Origin: Bacteroidota bacterium
GTDB taxonomy: Bacteria; Bacteroidota; Bacteroidia; Chitinophagales; Chitinophagaceae
Direction of reading: 5' to 3'
Assembly: GCA_023422565.1 (NCBI GenBank)
Contig: JAFAGR010000058.1
Location: 1-18,753 of the forward strand
Length of the DNA: 18,753 bases
Shown here: positions 1 to 6,659 of the stretch, piece after piece
Position numbering within the stretch: the first letter of the stretch is position 1
How the letters are laid out: each line of letters starts with the position of its first letter
Notes under the pieces: generated by a model
Databases searched by the model: none
What the model saw: the letters and a program-made list of their open reading frames with translations, nothing else
What the model was told of the DNA's origin: nothing
Position numbers and translations under genes: made by a program

Positions 1-88
1 CGACAAGAATAACATTGGTTATTTTTTGTCCTAGCAAGTTGGGACACCAACAAAGGATTAGCCCAAAAATTAGGATGAATCTAATCAT
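1..88 (-). CDS. Partial secreted protein, N-terminal 29 codons (fourth cassette gene)
   Basis: An open frame begins with ATG at 88 and runs without a stop off the left edge of the window. The 29 visible codons give a short basic start (MIRF), a hydrophobic stretch and then LLGQ-KIT, which looks like a signal peptide with the GQ/AQ-type cleavage site common in Bacteroidota. It sits about 30 bp after the GTTAGCC core of the first attC-like repeat, in the same orientation and spacing as the other cassette genes, which supports it being real. The function cannot be judged from so short a piece. Confidence 0.55.
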   Translation of the reverse strand, partial: MIRFILIFGLILCWCPNLLGQKITNVILV

Positions 89-119
89 AAATTATTATCG
101 TGTTTACAATTTTAACTTT

Positions 120-281
120 GGCTAACGCTCGCGGCTTTGCGTCTGGCGGGGGAGAAGTTCCATCTGCCGGCTTGGCCACTATAGAGCGTATTTATTAAAG
201 CCAAGTTACAACTGCTCATTAGAATTACCAAAGTCGATTGGCCGTCGTCATTCGCCCGCTTGCGCAAAGGCGATGTTGGCT
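120..281 (-). repeat. attC-like site, copy A
   Basis: On the minus strand it opens with AGCCAAC (281-275) and closes with GTTAGCC (126-120). Inner arms pair: TTTGCG (136-141) with CGCAAA (263-268), and GCGGG (146-150) with CCCGC (255-259). The spacers between outer and inner boxes are unequal, as in attC sites where unpaired bases set the orientation. The middle (about 190-240) is strongly conserved among the three copies. At ~162 bp it is somewhat longer than the usual 57-141 bp attC range. Confidence 0.7.
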
Positions 282-345
282 GCAGTACTTTTTGATTGTC
301 ATCCCTAATTATGTCGTGTCGTACCTGTTCAATATAACATCTTCT

Positions 346-858
346 CTAATTCCATTTGAACGTCTTGATACGAGCACTCTTGTCTTTTAAGTCAACTGAC
401 AATAAGTCTACCACCCAGCCTCTATTATCGGTTACAAATACTATTGCGTCATCTCTTTCTAAAGTAGAACCGGCAACGAGTGGGGAAATCATTTTGAATA
501 GACCTTCGGATTGCGGTGTGTTTAAATCGGTAAAGTAGTACTGTTTCCCATGAGAAAGAGAATAATAAAATTTTCTATTCGCAAAATTATAAGCACCAAC
601 AGCTTGAAGGTGCAAAGAGTCTTCAAGGTTTCTGACGATTAACAAATCCGAAACGTCGTTGGCCTTGATTTTACTAAAAAGAGACCGAAGAAGTACATTG
701 TCATAACGATTAGTGTCGACCCGTAAAACTGTACTGTCTTGAACCCGAAAGTTAGTCTGGATCGTTAAGAAAGAGTCGAAAGCCGAAAAACGGTCTCTTG
801 ATTTACAACTTGAGAGAGAAAGGTAGACAATAAGAACTATTCCAAGTATTTTAGTCAT
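346..858 (-). CDS. Small predicted lipoprotein of unknown function (cassette gene)
   Basis: A 170-residue protein with an N-terminal hydrophobic segment ending in the lipobox LSSC, so Cys18 is the predicted lipidation site and the mature protein should sit on a membrane facing the periplasm. The rest is soluble and mixed alpha/beta, with no motif I recognise. ATG at 858 was chosen because it directly precedes the signal sequence; it lies only 13 bp after the GTTGGCT core of the upstream attC-like repeat, so there is almost no room for its own promoter. That is typical of cassette genes, which are usually read from an outside promoter. The stop lies about 65 bp before the following AGCCAAC core. 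Codon usage is AT-rich compared with the housekeeping genes further right, which fits horizontal origin. Confidence 0.75.
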   Translation of the reverse strand: MTKILGIVLIVYLSLSSCKSRDRFSAFDSFLTIQTNFRVQDSTVLRVDTNRYDNVLLRSLFSKIKANDVSDLLIVRNLEDSLHLQAVGAYNFANRKFYYSLSHGKQYYFTDLNTPQSEGLFKMISPLVAGSTLERDDAIVFVTDNRGWVVDLLSVDLKDKSARIKTFKWN

Positions 859-871
859 ATGTAAGTATTGC

Positions 872-1034
872 AGCCAACGCTCGCGGCTTCACGCAGTTGG
901 GATTAAAATTCCGTCTGCCCGCTTGGCCACTAAAGAGCGTATTTGCTAAAGCCAAATTACAACTGCTGATAAGAATTACCAAAAGTTGATTGGCTAACTT
1001 CCATCAGCCCAATTGCGTGAAACCGATGTTATGC
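872..1034 (-). repeat. attC-like site, copy B (covarying stem)
   Basis: On the minus strand it opens with GCATAAC (1034-1028) and closes with GTTGGCT (878-872). The inner arms differ in sequence from copies A and C but still pair: TTCACG (888-893) with CGTGAA (1016-1021), and TTGGG (897-901) with CCCAA (1008-1012). Both arms changed together relative to copy A, so folding rather than sequence has been kept. The opening GCATAAC contains the TAA stop codon of the gene at 1029-1538. Confidence 0.7.
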
Positions 1035-1538
1035 GGTCGTTGGTGAATTTTGCTGCTCATATTCGTCCATCCATTTCTTAAAACGCTCTTTAATTACTTT
1101 GTCAATGTTTTGTCTATCTGCACCCTCCCAGTACCATTGAACTTCGTCTACTAACAAATCATCTTTTGCATAATAAAGTAGATAGAAATCCATGTATGCC
1201 TTGTCCATGTCTAAGTCCTGGCAAATGTTTTTCAATTCACGAAGTGTCTTGTAATAGATCTCTGGATGTTCAATTGAAGTTTTGATAAGATAATAAACGT
1301 AATTTCTAACAGCAGTCTCTTTGTCGGCATAACTTAATCCTAAGTCTTCCAAAACCTTTCTTGTCAATTCTTGAAGTTCGAATTGATTAAAGGGTTTTGT
1401 CTCTCCAGCAAGCATGTAGAGATTGTCTGATTCATAACCTGCTTCCATCATTTCGATTGCCCAGTCAATCCAACTATCGTCAATATTTTCATTGAACGCT
1501 TTCGCTTTTAAAATTTTATATGTAGATAAGACATTCAT
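1029..1538 (-). CDS. Small acidic helical protein of unknown function (cassette gene)
   Basis: A 169-residue, acidic, mostly helical cytoplasmic protein without signal peptide or membrane segment. It begins MNVLSTYKILKAKAF and contains IDWAIEMMEAGYESDNLYMLAG, a pattern of small helical proteins often seen in accessory DNA; I cannot assign a function. ATG at 1538 lies about 48 bp after the GTTATGC core of copy C. Its TAA stop (1031-1029) lies inside the GCATAAC core of copy B, so gene and recombination site overlap, a known habit of integron cassettes. It is the only gene in the array bounded by the GTTATGC/GCATAAC pair instead of GTTGGCT/AGCCAAC. An immunity or stress role is possible but is only a guess. 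Confidence 0.78.
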   Translation of the reverse strand: MNVLSTYKILKAKAFNENIDDSWIDWAIEMMEAGYESDNLYMLAGETKPFNQFELQELTRKVLEDLGLSYADKETAVRNYVYYLIKTSIEHPEIYYKTLRELKNICQDLDMDKAYMDFYLLYYAKDDLLVDEVQWYWEGADRQNIDKVIKERFKKWMDEYEQQNSPTTA

Positions 1539-1586
1539 TGGATTACTCGTCTGAGTCGGATATTAAGGAAGTTGGTTGTCAATGCC

Positions 1587-1750
1587 GCATAACGTTCGCG
1601 GCTTTGCGTCAGGCGGGGGAGAAAAGTTCGATCTGCCGGCTTGGCCACTATAAAACGTATTAGCTAAAGCCAAATTACAAAAGCCCAATAGAATTACCAA
1701 AGTTGATTGGCCATCGTCAATCGCCCGCTTGCGCAAAGGCGATGTTGGCT
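1587..1750 (-). repeat. attC-like site, copy C
   Basis: On the minus strand it opens with AGCCAAC (1750-1744) and closes with GTTATGC (1593-1587). It is nearly the same as copy A across its length, including the pairing inner arms (CTTTGCG with CGCAAAG) and the conserved middle, but its closing core differs and matches the cassette that follows it (gene 1029-1538), as expected after cassette insertion at this site. Confidence 0.7.
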
Positions 1751-1756
1751 GCTGTA

Positions 1757-2230
1757 CTATAGTTTGGGAAACAGCGATGTCTTCTGATTTGTCTTATTGA
1801 AGAAGTATCTCTCAAAATTTAATTTTGAAATTGTCAAGCTAGAAATTACAAATTCTCGATCGTTGGCTTTTACTTTCCATTTGGCAATTGAACTCCAAGG
1901 TAGTCGTGCTGTAGAGTACTCGGTAACTTGTGTTATGTCTCCCAAGCTACATGAATAGGATTCGCTTCCTTGAATGATTTCGAAAGTTTTTGAACTTACA
2001 ATCAATTCGGTTTGTCGTGCGAGTGGTAAATGGTTAAAATAGAGAAAAATAAAAATTCCAACTGAAAACATAAAAAAGAACGCCCAAACTAAACTGTCTA
2101 TCACTGAAATATCCCGCAAACTGTCAAACTTTGAATATAGAATTACAATTATCAAAATGGTAAAAAGCACTGGTAATAGCCATAAATTTATAAGTCGAGC
2201 GTTATCAAATTTGTATCTATTCCTTGTCAC
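1757..2230 (-). CDS. Small two-helix membrane protein of unknown function (cassette gene)
   Basis: A 157-residue protein with two hydrophobic helices near the N-terminus (about residues 13-31 and 46-65), followed by a soluble domain of short beta strands ending in a helix (about 75-150). This layout resembles bacterial membrane-anchored PH-like domains, but no diagnostic motif is visible. The start codon is GTG at 2230; no in-frame ATG lies before the first helix. It begins 34 bp after the GTTGGCT core at 2271-2265, and its TAG stop is 6 bp from the AGCCAAC core of copy C, so the gene fills its cassette almost completely. It is AT-rich like its array neighbours. Confidence 0.72.
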   Translation of the reverse strand: MTRNRYKFDNARLINLWLLPVLFTILIIVILYSKFDSLRDISVIDSLVWAFFFMFSVGIFIFLYFNHLPLARQTELIVSSKTFEIIQGSESYSCSLGDITQVTEYSTARLPWSSIAKWKVKANDREFVISSLTISKLNFERYFFNKTNQKTSLFPKL

Positions 2231-2264
2231 TCTAACATTGTTTGAAGTGTTACCCTAGTATAGC

Positions 2265-2271
2265 AGCCAAC
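2265..2271 (-). other. Outer cassette-array boundary, lone core site GTTGGCT
   Basis: The minus strand reads GTTGGCT here, the same 7-mer that opens the gene 346-858 cassette, but no palindrome related to the attC-like repeats continues to its right. It therefore looks like the junction where the first cassette meets the resident chromosome, the place where an attI-type site would be expected. The adjacent sequence has a short hairpin (GGAAAA 2301-2306 with TTTTCC 2313-2318). Confidence 0.45.
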
Positions 2272-2534
2272 GTTTAAATATACGAACTTCTTGACCAGCG
2301 GGAAAAATCCTGTTTTCCACTAAATAATTGCTACACACTCAATTAAAAGGACAACCAGGCTGACAGGGTGTTGCGCTATATTAATTGCGCAGTTGAATGG
2401 CTATATGGGTTTCGTTGGGGAGCTTTGGCGGATTCGGGCAGTTCATGCAGCAAATTTTGCAGTTCAGAACGGTGGCACATACCAGGATGAGATTCCAAAT
2501 TGATCTTTGGGAAATCAATCAAAAAATCATTGTC
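2272..2534. other. Intergenic stretch between cassette array and lipoprotein gene
   Basis: No convincing gene. An in-frame extension of the following gene could start at 2397, but its 46 residues look unlike any signal peptide, while a proper lipoprotein signal begins at 2535. The stretch holds a 6-bp hairpin (2301-2318), a small palindrome around TGCGC...GCGCA (2369-2390) and a weak GATCTTTG box (2502-2509) that resembles the Bacteroidota -7 promoter element with one mismatch, 26 bp before the ATG. Confidence 0.4.
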
Positions 2535-3287
2535 ATGAAATGCTTTGCCCAAAAAATAATTTTACCAATTTCCTTTTTCTGCTTCATCATTGGGTGTAAG
2601 AAAAACGAAACTACGGCGCAACAAAATTCAACAACTTCAAGAAGCCTTACCGGAAAAGTGACCGATGCCCGCGGGGTCCCGTTACCGTCAGCCTCAGTGG
2701 TGATGGAGCATACGGTTTGGCTCAATAATTTTCTGCTGGCAACAAGTAATACACAGGGAAATTATTCGATCAATATGCCGACTGATCCGGCAGGTAGCTG
2801 GACGGCAAAGGCAACCCTCACAAAAAATGCGTTTGGAGAAACCTACAGATTCGATCTTCATCCGCACAGCACAACTTCTTTCACTACCGGCGCAGATGTC
2901 ACAAGAAATTTTACCTGGAAGCTGAGCGGTCCGCGGCCCGGCGGCGGGTTCTATGGCGCACATGTTGATGTCTATGCAATGGGAACAAACGTACCGCTTA
3001 ACGAAGTGAAACTGGTTTTTACTCCCTTCCCCGGTGAAAACACCTTGATTGATGGAACGCCAAACACCTCATTCGAACGAAACCTGGAAGATGTTGCCGG
3101 AACGTTTATGGCAAACGACATTCCGATCGGGAAGTATGAGGTGCGCGCGATGCATTCAGGAAGAACGCTGCTCCTTGATTACAGGCACAACAGCGGCGAT
3201 CCGCAGGTCAGTAAAACCGTAGTGTTCGGAAAACATGGCTTTCTTGCCGATACGGAATATAACATCACGTTTTGGTTGTCAGAATAA
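2535..3287 (+). CDS. Lipoprotein with carboxypeptidase regulatory-like domain
   Basis: A 250-residue protein with lipobox FIIGC (Cys21), followed by a Ser/Thr/Gln linker and a domain starting SLTGKVTDARGVPLPSASVV (residues 37-56). This is the hallmark opening of the carboxypeptidase-regulatory-like/CarboxypepD_reg beta-sandwich seen in many Bacteroidota surface proteins. A second beta-rich half (about 125-250) contains PLNEVKLVFTP, suggesting a second similar sandwich. The predicted site is the outer membrane or cell surface; the ligand is unknown. I chose ATG 2535 over an upstream in-frame ATG at 2397 because only the later start gives a signal sequence. It is convergent with the flavin monooxygenase gene, with a 13-bp gap and no visible terminator between them. 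Confidence 0.8.
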   Translation: MKCFAQKIILPISFFCFIIGCKKNETTAQQNSTTSRSLTGKVTDARGVPLPSASVVMEHTVWLNNFLLATSNTQGNYSINMPTDPAGSWTAKATLTKNAFGETYRFDLHPHSTTSFTTGADVTRNFTWKLSGPRPGGGFYGAHVDVYAMGTNVPLNEVKLVFTPFPGENTLIDGTPNTSFERNLEDVAGTFMANDIPIGKYEVRAMHSGRTLLLDYRHNSGDPQVSKTVVFGKHGFLADTEYNITFWLSE

Positions 3288-3300
3288 CAACTTCAAATCA

Positions 3301-4317
3301 TCATTGCGCATTCATCTCTTGCATGATCCTGGAAAAACCTTCAAGGGAACGAATCCTTGCTGTATGACTGAACTGATTTGATACAATCATTATTTCATCA
3401 GCGGATGTTTTCTGTAGAAAATCAACCGTTGATTCCATAACCTTTTTTGCATCGCCAAAAAAAGTGTATTGAAGCATTTGCTGTACCTGAGGATGTTCCC
3501 AAACCTGCTTCAACGCAGGGCTCATCTCTTCAGGTGGTTGCACATAATCAGGCTGCCCGGTAAGCACGCCGTAAAACATTTTTATCAGAGAAGTAAGTTC
3601 GCGCTCTGCTTCGTCATTTGAATCACTCACAATTATATTCGCGGCGACGATAAGGTATGGATGCTGTAAGTGTACGGATGGCTGAAAATTCTTCCGGTAA
3701 ATGCTGATCGCCTCCATTAGGTGTGTAGGGGCAAAATGGCTGGCAAATGCGTAAGGCAGGCCCATAGCCGCTGCAAGATGCGCGCTGTCGGTACTGGATC
3801 CTAAAATATAAAAAGGCACACTAACACCTTCGGCAAAAGGTACTCTAACTTTTGCATCACTATTTTCAACCGACATAAATTGTTGTATCTGCCTTACCTC
3901 TTCAGGAAAGTTCATCACGGAAGCCATTCGATCTGTTCGTATAGCCGCAGCCGTTAGTTGGTCTGTTCCGGGCGCGCGGCCAAGACCCAGATCGATCCGG
4001 CCGGGATACAACAAGGCGAGCGTCGCAAATTGTTCCGCAACTATCAAGGGAGAATGATTTGGAAGCATAACACCGCCCGAACCCACCCGGATTGTTTTTG
4101 TAGCCCCGGCGATGTCGCCGATGAGCAACGGTGTCGCTGAACTTGCAATCGCGAGAGAATTATGGTGTTCGGCCAGCCAGTAACGCGTGTATCCAAACTC
4201 CTCCGCCTTCGCTGCAACCTCTCGGATGTTCACAAATACCGTGGATGCCGGCAGTCCCTGAGAAATAAGCGCGAGCTCCAATACCGAATAATTAACCGAC
4301 TTGCTTTTCTTTTTCAT
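3301..4317 (-). CDS. LLM class (luciferase-like) flavin-dependent oxidoreductase
   Basis: A 338-residue protein with the whole bacterial luciferase-like TIM-barrel layout. The N-terminal strand YSVLELALISQG is followed by YTRYWLAEHHN, then IRVGSGGVMLPNHSPLIVAEQFATLALLYPGRIDLGLGRAPG (residues ~77-120), the typical flavin-pocket region, and a later PFYILGSSTDSA segment. Length and motifs match the YhbW/MsnO8-like group of FMN-dependent monooxygenases that use a separate flavin reductase; the substrate cannot be told. A GTG at 4326 is in frame, but ATG 4317 is preferred because a purine-rich GAAGGAT ribosome-site-like stretch lies right before it. No partner gene is adjacent, so it is probably a single-gene unit. 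Confidence 0.88.
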   Translation of the reverse strand: MKKKSKSVNYSVLELALISQGLPASTVFVNIREVAAKAEEFGYTRYWLAEHHNSLAIASSATPLLIGDIAGATKTIRVGSGGVMLPNHSPLIVAEQFATLALLYPGRIDLGLGRAPGTDQLTAAAIRTDRMASVMNFPEEVRQIQQFMSVENSDAKVRVPFAEGVSVPFYILGSSTDSAHLAAAMGLPYAFASHFAPTHLMEAISIYRKNFQPSVHLQHPYLIVAANIIVSDSNDEAERELTSLIKMFYGVLTGQPDYVQPPEEMSPALKQVWEHPQVQQMLQYTFFGDAKKVMESTVDFLQKTSADEIMIVSNQFSHTARIRSLEGFSRIMQEMNAQ

Positions 4318-4346
4318 ATCCTTCACTTCATGTCATTTTCGATCGG

Positions 4347-4354
4347 CAAAGGTA
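4347..4354 (-). promoter_or_regulatory. Candidate Bacteroidota -7 box for the flavin monooxygenase gene
   Basis: The minus strand reads TACCTTTG, a full match to the TAnnTTTG -7 element of the Bacteroidota primary sigma factor. It lies about 30 bp before the ATG at 4317, giving a short leader. No clear TTTG/TTG -33 box is present at the usual 19-21 bp further upstream. Confidence 0.5.
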
Positions 4355-4443
4355 CGGACGAAGAGGAGTTCTGAGTTGTGAGTTGTGGGAAAGCAGGACC
4401 TCGCCATCGGAAACAGAAAAGTAAAGTGTGCGTTATCTGGCAT

Positions 4444-4526
4444 ATGAAACCTTTGGGCGTTCCCGCGGCGCGGCGGCCGCGGTCGGGCTTTTGGTCCGCC
4501 AGAGGCGGACTGCCAATCCCTAACGC
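4444..4526. repeat. GC-rich REP-like palindromic element, copy 1
   Basis: It contains the perfect hairpin GTCCGCC-AGA-GGCGGAC (4494-4510) and a very GC-rich palindromic stretch (CCGCGG 4463-4468 with CCGCGG 4477-4482), ending in CCAATCCCTAACGC. The reverse complement reappears at 6775-6847 with high identity through the hairpin and flanks. Its base composition is much more GC-rich than its surroundings. The 437 bp between genes here otherwise holds three 7-bp GAGTTGT-like units (4366-4386) and the 14-bp repeat described separately. Confidence 0.7.
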
Positions 4527-4679
4527 GTTTGAAGAATGTAGAATTGTGGATGTTGAATGTTGAATTAAATTATGAACGGGCGTCAACCTCCCGTGCGATA
4601 CATGGAAAAAAGAAGAACAGAAGCATCCACATCAATAAGGTAGTTATTGATGGAAATGAGAAAAATATAATTGAAAAAT

Positions 4680-4749
4680 GAACTACAATCCAGGAACTGC
4701 AATCCAGGAACTACAAACCAGGAACTACGAACCAGGAACTACAAACTAT
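4680..4749. repeat. Five tandem 14-bp units
   Basis: Five head-to-tail copies of a 14-bp unit of the form GAACTACAANCCAG, starting at 4680, 4694, 4708, 4722 and 4736; copies differ at one to three positions and the last one is degenerate at its end. The array ends 14 bp before the stop codon of the recombinase gene. No coding or binding function is visible; it looks like slippage-prone intergenic sequence. Confidence 0.75.
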
Positions 4750-4763
4750 AAACTTATCACTAC

Positions 4764-5927
4764 CTACCATTCCAACTTATCAAGCGGACTTTCAATCTTT
4801 CCGATATCCTTTATGCTTACGTGTGTATACAATAAGGTGGTCTTAATACTGCTGTGGCCGAGGAGTTCCTGGATGTATCTCAGATCAGTGCCGCTTTCGA
4901 GAAGGTGAGTGGCATAGCTGTGGCGGAGACTGTGCACGCTTCCCCGCTTTTTCACGCCAGCAAGTTGTTTGGCATCAGCAAGAATGGCCTGCACAGAGCG
5001 CGGACTATATTCGTTTCCATCCTGGCCTTCGAACAGGAATTTTTTCGGCCTGTACTCCTTTGCATACTCGCGCAAAACTTCCAGCAATTTTTTAGACAGC
5101 GGAACCATCCTGTCCTTCTTCCCTTTGGCACATCGAATGTGAATGGTCATCCGAGCACTGTCAATATCCGCCACCTTCAAACTAACGATCTCGCTTACAC
5201 GAAGTCCGGCGGAATAGCATGCCAGTATCATTGCTTTGTGCTTGATATTAGGCAAGTGTTGCACGATCCGCACAAATTCTTCCTGGGCCAGTATGGAAGG
5301 CAGGCTGCGTGGCTTGCGCGGACGCGGAAAATCGTAGAACTCGCGGGGTTTGTTCATCACTTTTTCAAAATAGAATTTGAGGGCGTTAACCGCGGTATGC
5401 GCGTGTGTTTCGCTGTATCCTTTCTTTTCCAATAGCCACAGGAGATAGGAGAGAATGTGCTTTTTTTCGAGGCTGTTTATACTTCTGTCGCCCAGCAAGC
5501 GCAACAACTGATGAAACTCCTGACAATACACACGAATCGTATTTTGGCTGTAGCCCTTTAAGATCAGTATATTTTTCAGCGACTCAAGCGCATAAGCGTT
5601 TTCATCGCTCAGGGAACTGCCGGTGATCATGTTGAAGGTCTGGCGCCGAACTTTCATATCGGAAGAAAGTACCACGGCCCGACGGTTTTGGAGATAAACG
5701 CGTAATTGCTCTTCATCAATATCGGCAATTCCTGCAACCAATGCTTTAAACTTCGTGTAGGCCTCACGGTTACATGGAAAATACCAACCCTTATGTGTTT
5801 GACTGAACCGGCTGCCGGGAACTTCCCGTACCAGCCGCTCAATGATCGCATTTCTCGGGCAATCGAGGAAAATACATTCATTGTTGCGGTGAAAAATGGC
5901 TTTGACCGTTATCTGTATCTTCTCCAT
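4764..5927 (-). CDS. Tyrosine recombinase, XerC/IntI-related, with extra N-terminal domain
   Basis: A 387-residue site-specific recombinase. Residues 1 to ~100 form an additional domain (VPGSRFSQTHKGWYFPCNRE) found on some Bacteroidota integrases. Residues ~108-195 are the SAM-like core-binding domain, and ~205-375 the catalytic domain with R243, K268, H332-x-x-R335, H358 and nucleophile Y367, all in place. The end, YTHV...IESPLD, resembles integron integrases (VRSPLD), but the ~20-residue insert that defines IntI is absent, so it is not a canonical IntI. The reading frame could extend to 6119, but the added 64 residues are Pro/Phe-rich low complexity; ATG 5927 starts the conserved part (ATG 5975 is possible). 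It is flanked by inverted REP-like elements and lies about 2.5 kb from the cassette array, separated by two ordinary genes. Confidence 0.88.
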   Translation of the reverse strand: MEKIQITVKAIFHRNNECIFLDCPRNAIIERLVREVPGSRFSQTHKGWYFPCNREAYTKFKALVAGIADIDEEQLRVYLQNRRAVVLSSDMKVRRQTFNMITGSSLSDENAYALESLKNILILKGYSQNTIRVYCQEFHQLLRLLGDRSINSLEKKHILSYLLWLLEKKGYSETHAHTAVNALKFYFEKVMNKPREFYDFPRPRKPRSLPSILAQEEFVRIVQHLPNIKHKAMILACYSAGLRVSEIVSLKVADIDSARMTIHIRCAKGKKDRMVPLSKKLLEVLREYAKEYRPKKFLFEGQDGNEYSPRSVQAILADAKQLAGVKKRGSVHSLRHSYATHLLESGTDLRYIQELLGHSSIKTTLLYTHVSIKDIGKIESPLDKLEW

Positions 5928-6594
5928 GAAGACGCAATTTTGTGCAATACAAAAGACGAATTTCTCAGGCATAGCCGGCGGTTGGGGAGGGGTAAAAAAA
6001 GGGGAGATTTGTTTTGGTGTGAAATTTTCAGACTTGGAATTTTCAAATTTGGGGATAGTAATTGGTATGAAAATATTCAGATTCGGAATTTGGGTTTGGG
6101 GTGCAGCACGATCCACCATTTACGCCCCGTAGCGTTGGCTTTTATAGGTTAATAGACTAAAAAACGCACATTTTTTTGGCCTCTTTTTTCGGTTTATAAG
6201 TTAAACTGAGAGGGCTTTTAATAAAAAACACGCCATAATCCCGTTTGAAAGCCCTCAAAAAGTGTTAACCCACAACTTCGAAAACTTGCAGAGTCCACAG
6301 TCTTAGGCTTAACGCGGGCTAAATGGAGGATCGGATCGCCCAGTAAAAGTTTTAGAGGTGGAAAATACAGGCTGTTTATTTAGCTTCCCATTTGGAGTAA
6401 AGATTTGGAACTTAGAAATTTGGAAATATGGGAATTTGTAAAAAGAGGTGATTGGTGAATTGGAAACAATACAACGAAACTAGAAGAGAGGTTGACCTGA
6501 AAACAGATTTTAGAATATGAGAATATATTAAATGCAGCCAACGTAACGCGTGAACCACAAAGTCCAACCTATCCAATCATCGCACTCAACCAAC
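5928..6594. other. Gene-free stretch upstream of the recombinase
   Basis: No supported gene. It holds purine-rich low-complexity sequence made of GAATTTGG-like words (6020-6095 and 6395-6470) and an inverted repeat GAGGGCTTT (6210-6218) with AAAGCCCTC (6248-6256), 29 bp apart and followed by a short A run. A GCAGCCAACG word near 6534-6543 equals the core region found at the cassette boundaries 871-880 and 2263-2272. Confidence 0.4.
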
Positions 6595-6626
6595 TACCTA
6601 ACGATTCAAATATTTTGCGTTAGGTA
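6595..6626. repeat. Perfect 9-bp inverted repeat with core-box-like arms
   Basis: TACCTAACG (6595-6603) and CGTTAGGTA (6618-6626) form a perfect 9-bp stem with a 14-base loop. The arms contain ACCTAAC and GTTAGGT, exact fits to the RYYYAAC/GTTRRRY core boxes of integron sites, but the element is too short to be an attC and has no T run to act as a terminator. Confidence 0.55.
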
Positions 6627-6659
6627 TTAGTTTAAATGATCCCTTGGCGCTGCGTTCTT

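Larger units (their letters stand above)
1..2272 (-). mobile_element. Integron-like gene cassette array (three complete units plus one partial)
   Basis: Seen: four minus-strand genes, each complete one followed at its 3' side by a ~163 bp imperfect palindrome. Reading the minus strand, the units are: GTTGGCT (2271-2265), gene 1757-2230, AGCCAAC (1750-1744); GTTATGC (1593-1587), gene 1029-1538, GCATAAC (1034-1028); GTTGGCT (878-872), gene 346-858, AGCCAAC (281-275). In every unit the opening 7-mer is the exact reverse complement of the 7-mer after the gene, as expected of an excised circular cassette whose attC carries its own R' bases. The genes are small, unrelated and AT-rich, with little untranslated sequence. 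Known: this is how integron cassettes and attC sites are built. Inference: the array is, or descends from, an integron. No adjacent canonical IntI is present, so it could be a cluster of attC sites lacking an integrase. Confidence 0.72.

Noticed and set aside
2397..2534. Lipoprotein gene starting at 2397
   Set aside because: The extra 46 residues would place the lipobox in the interior of the protein; starting at 2535 gives a normal lipoprotein signal of about 20 residues.
4378..4563. Short open frames through the GC-rich element
   Set aside because: They derive from palindromic GC-rich repeat DNA that recurs inverted at 6775-6847 and have no protein-like features.
4854..5435. 193-residue plus-strand open frame opposite the recombinase
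   Set aside because: It is the antisense shadow of the recombinase catalytic domain, whose motifs are all intact on the minus strand.
4764..5927. Canonical integron integrase IntI
   Set aside because: The sequence between the catalytic Lys and the H-x-x-R motif has normal XerC length and lacks the additional IntI helix, so IntI cannot be claimed even though the C-terminus is similar.
5928..6119. Longer recombinase starting at 6119
   Set aside because: The added 64 residues are Pro/Phe/Ile-rich low complexity coming from GAATTTGG-like DNA, and the recognisable N-terminal domain begins at MEKIQITVKA (5927).
6210..6256. Terminator formed by GAGGGCTTT / AAAGCCCTC
   Set aside because: The 29-bp loop is large, only a short A run follows, and no gene end lies close on either strand.
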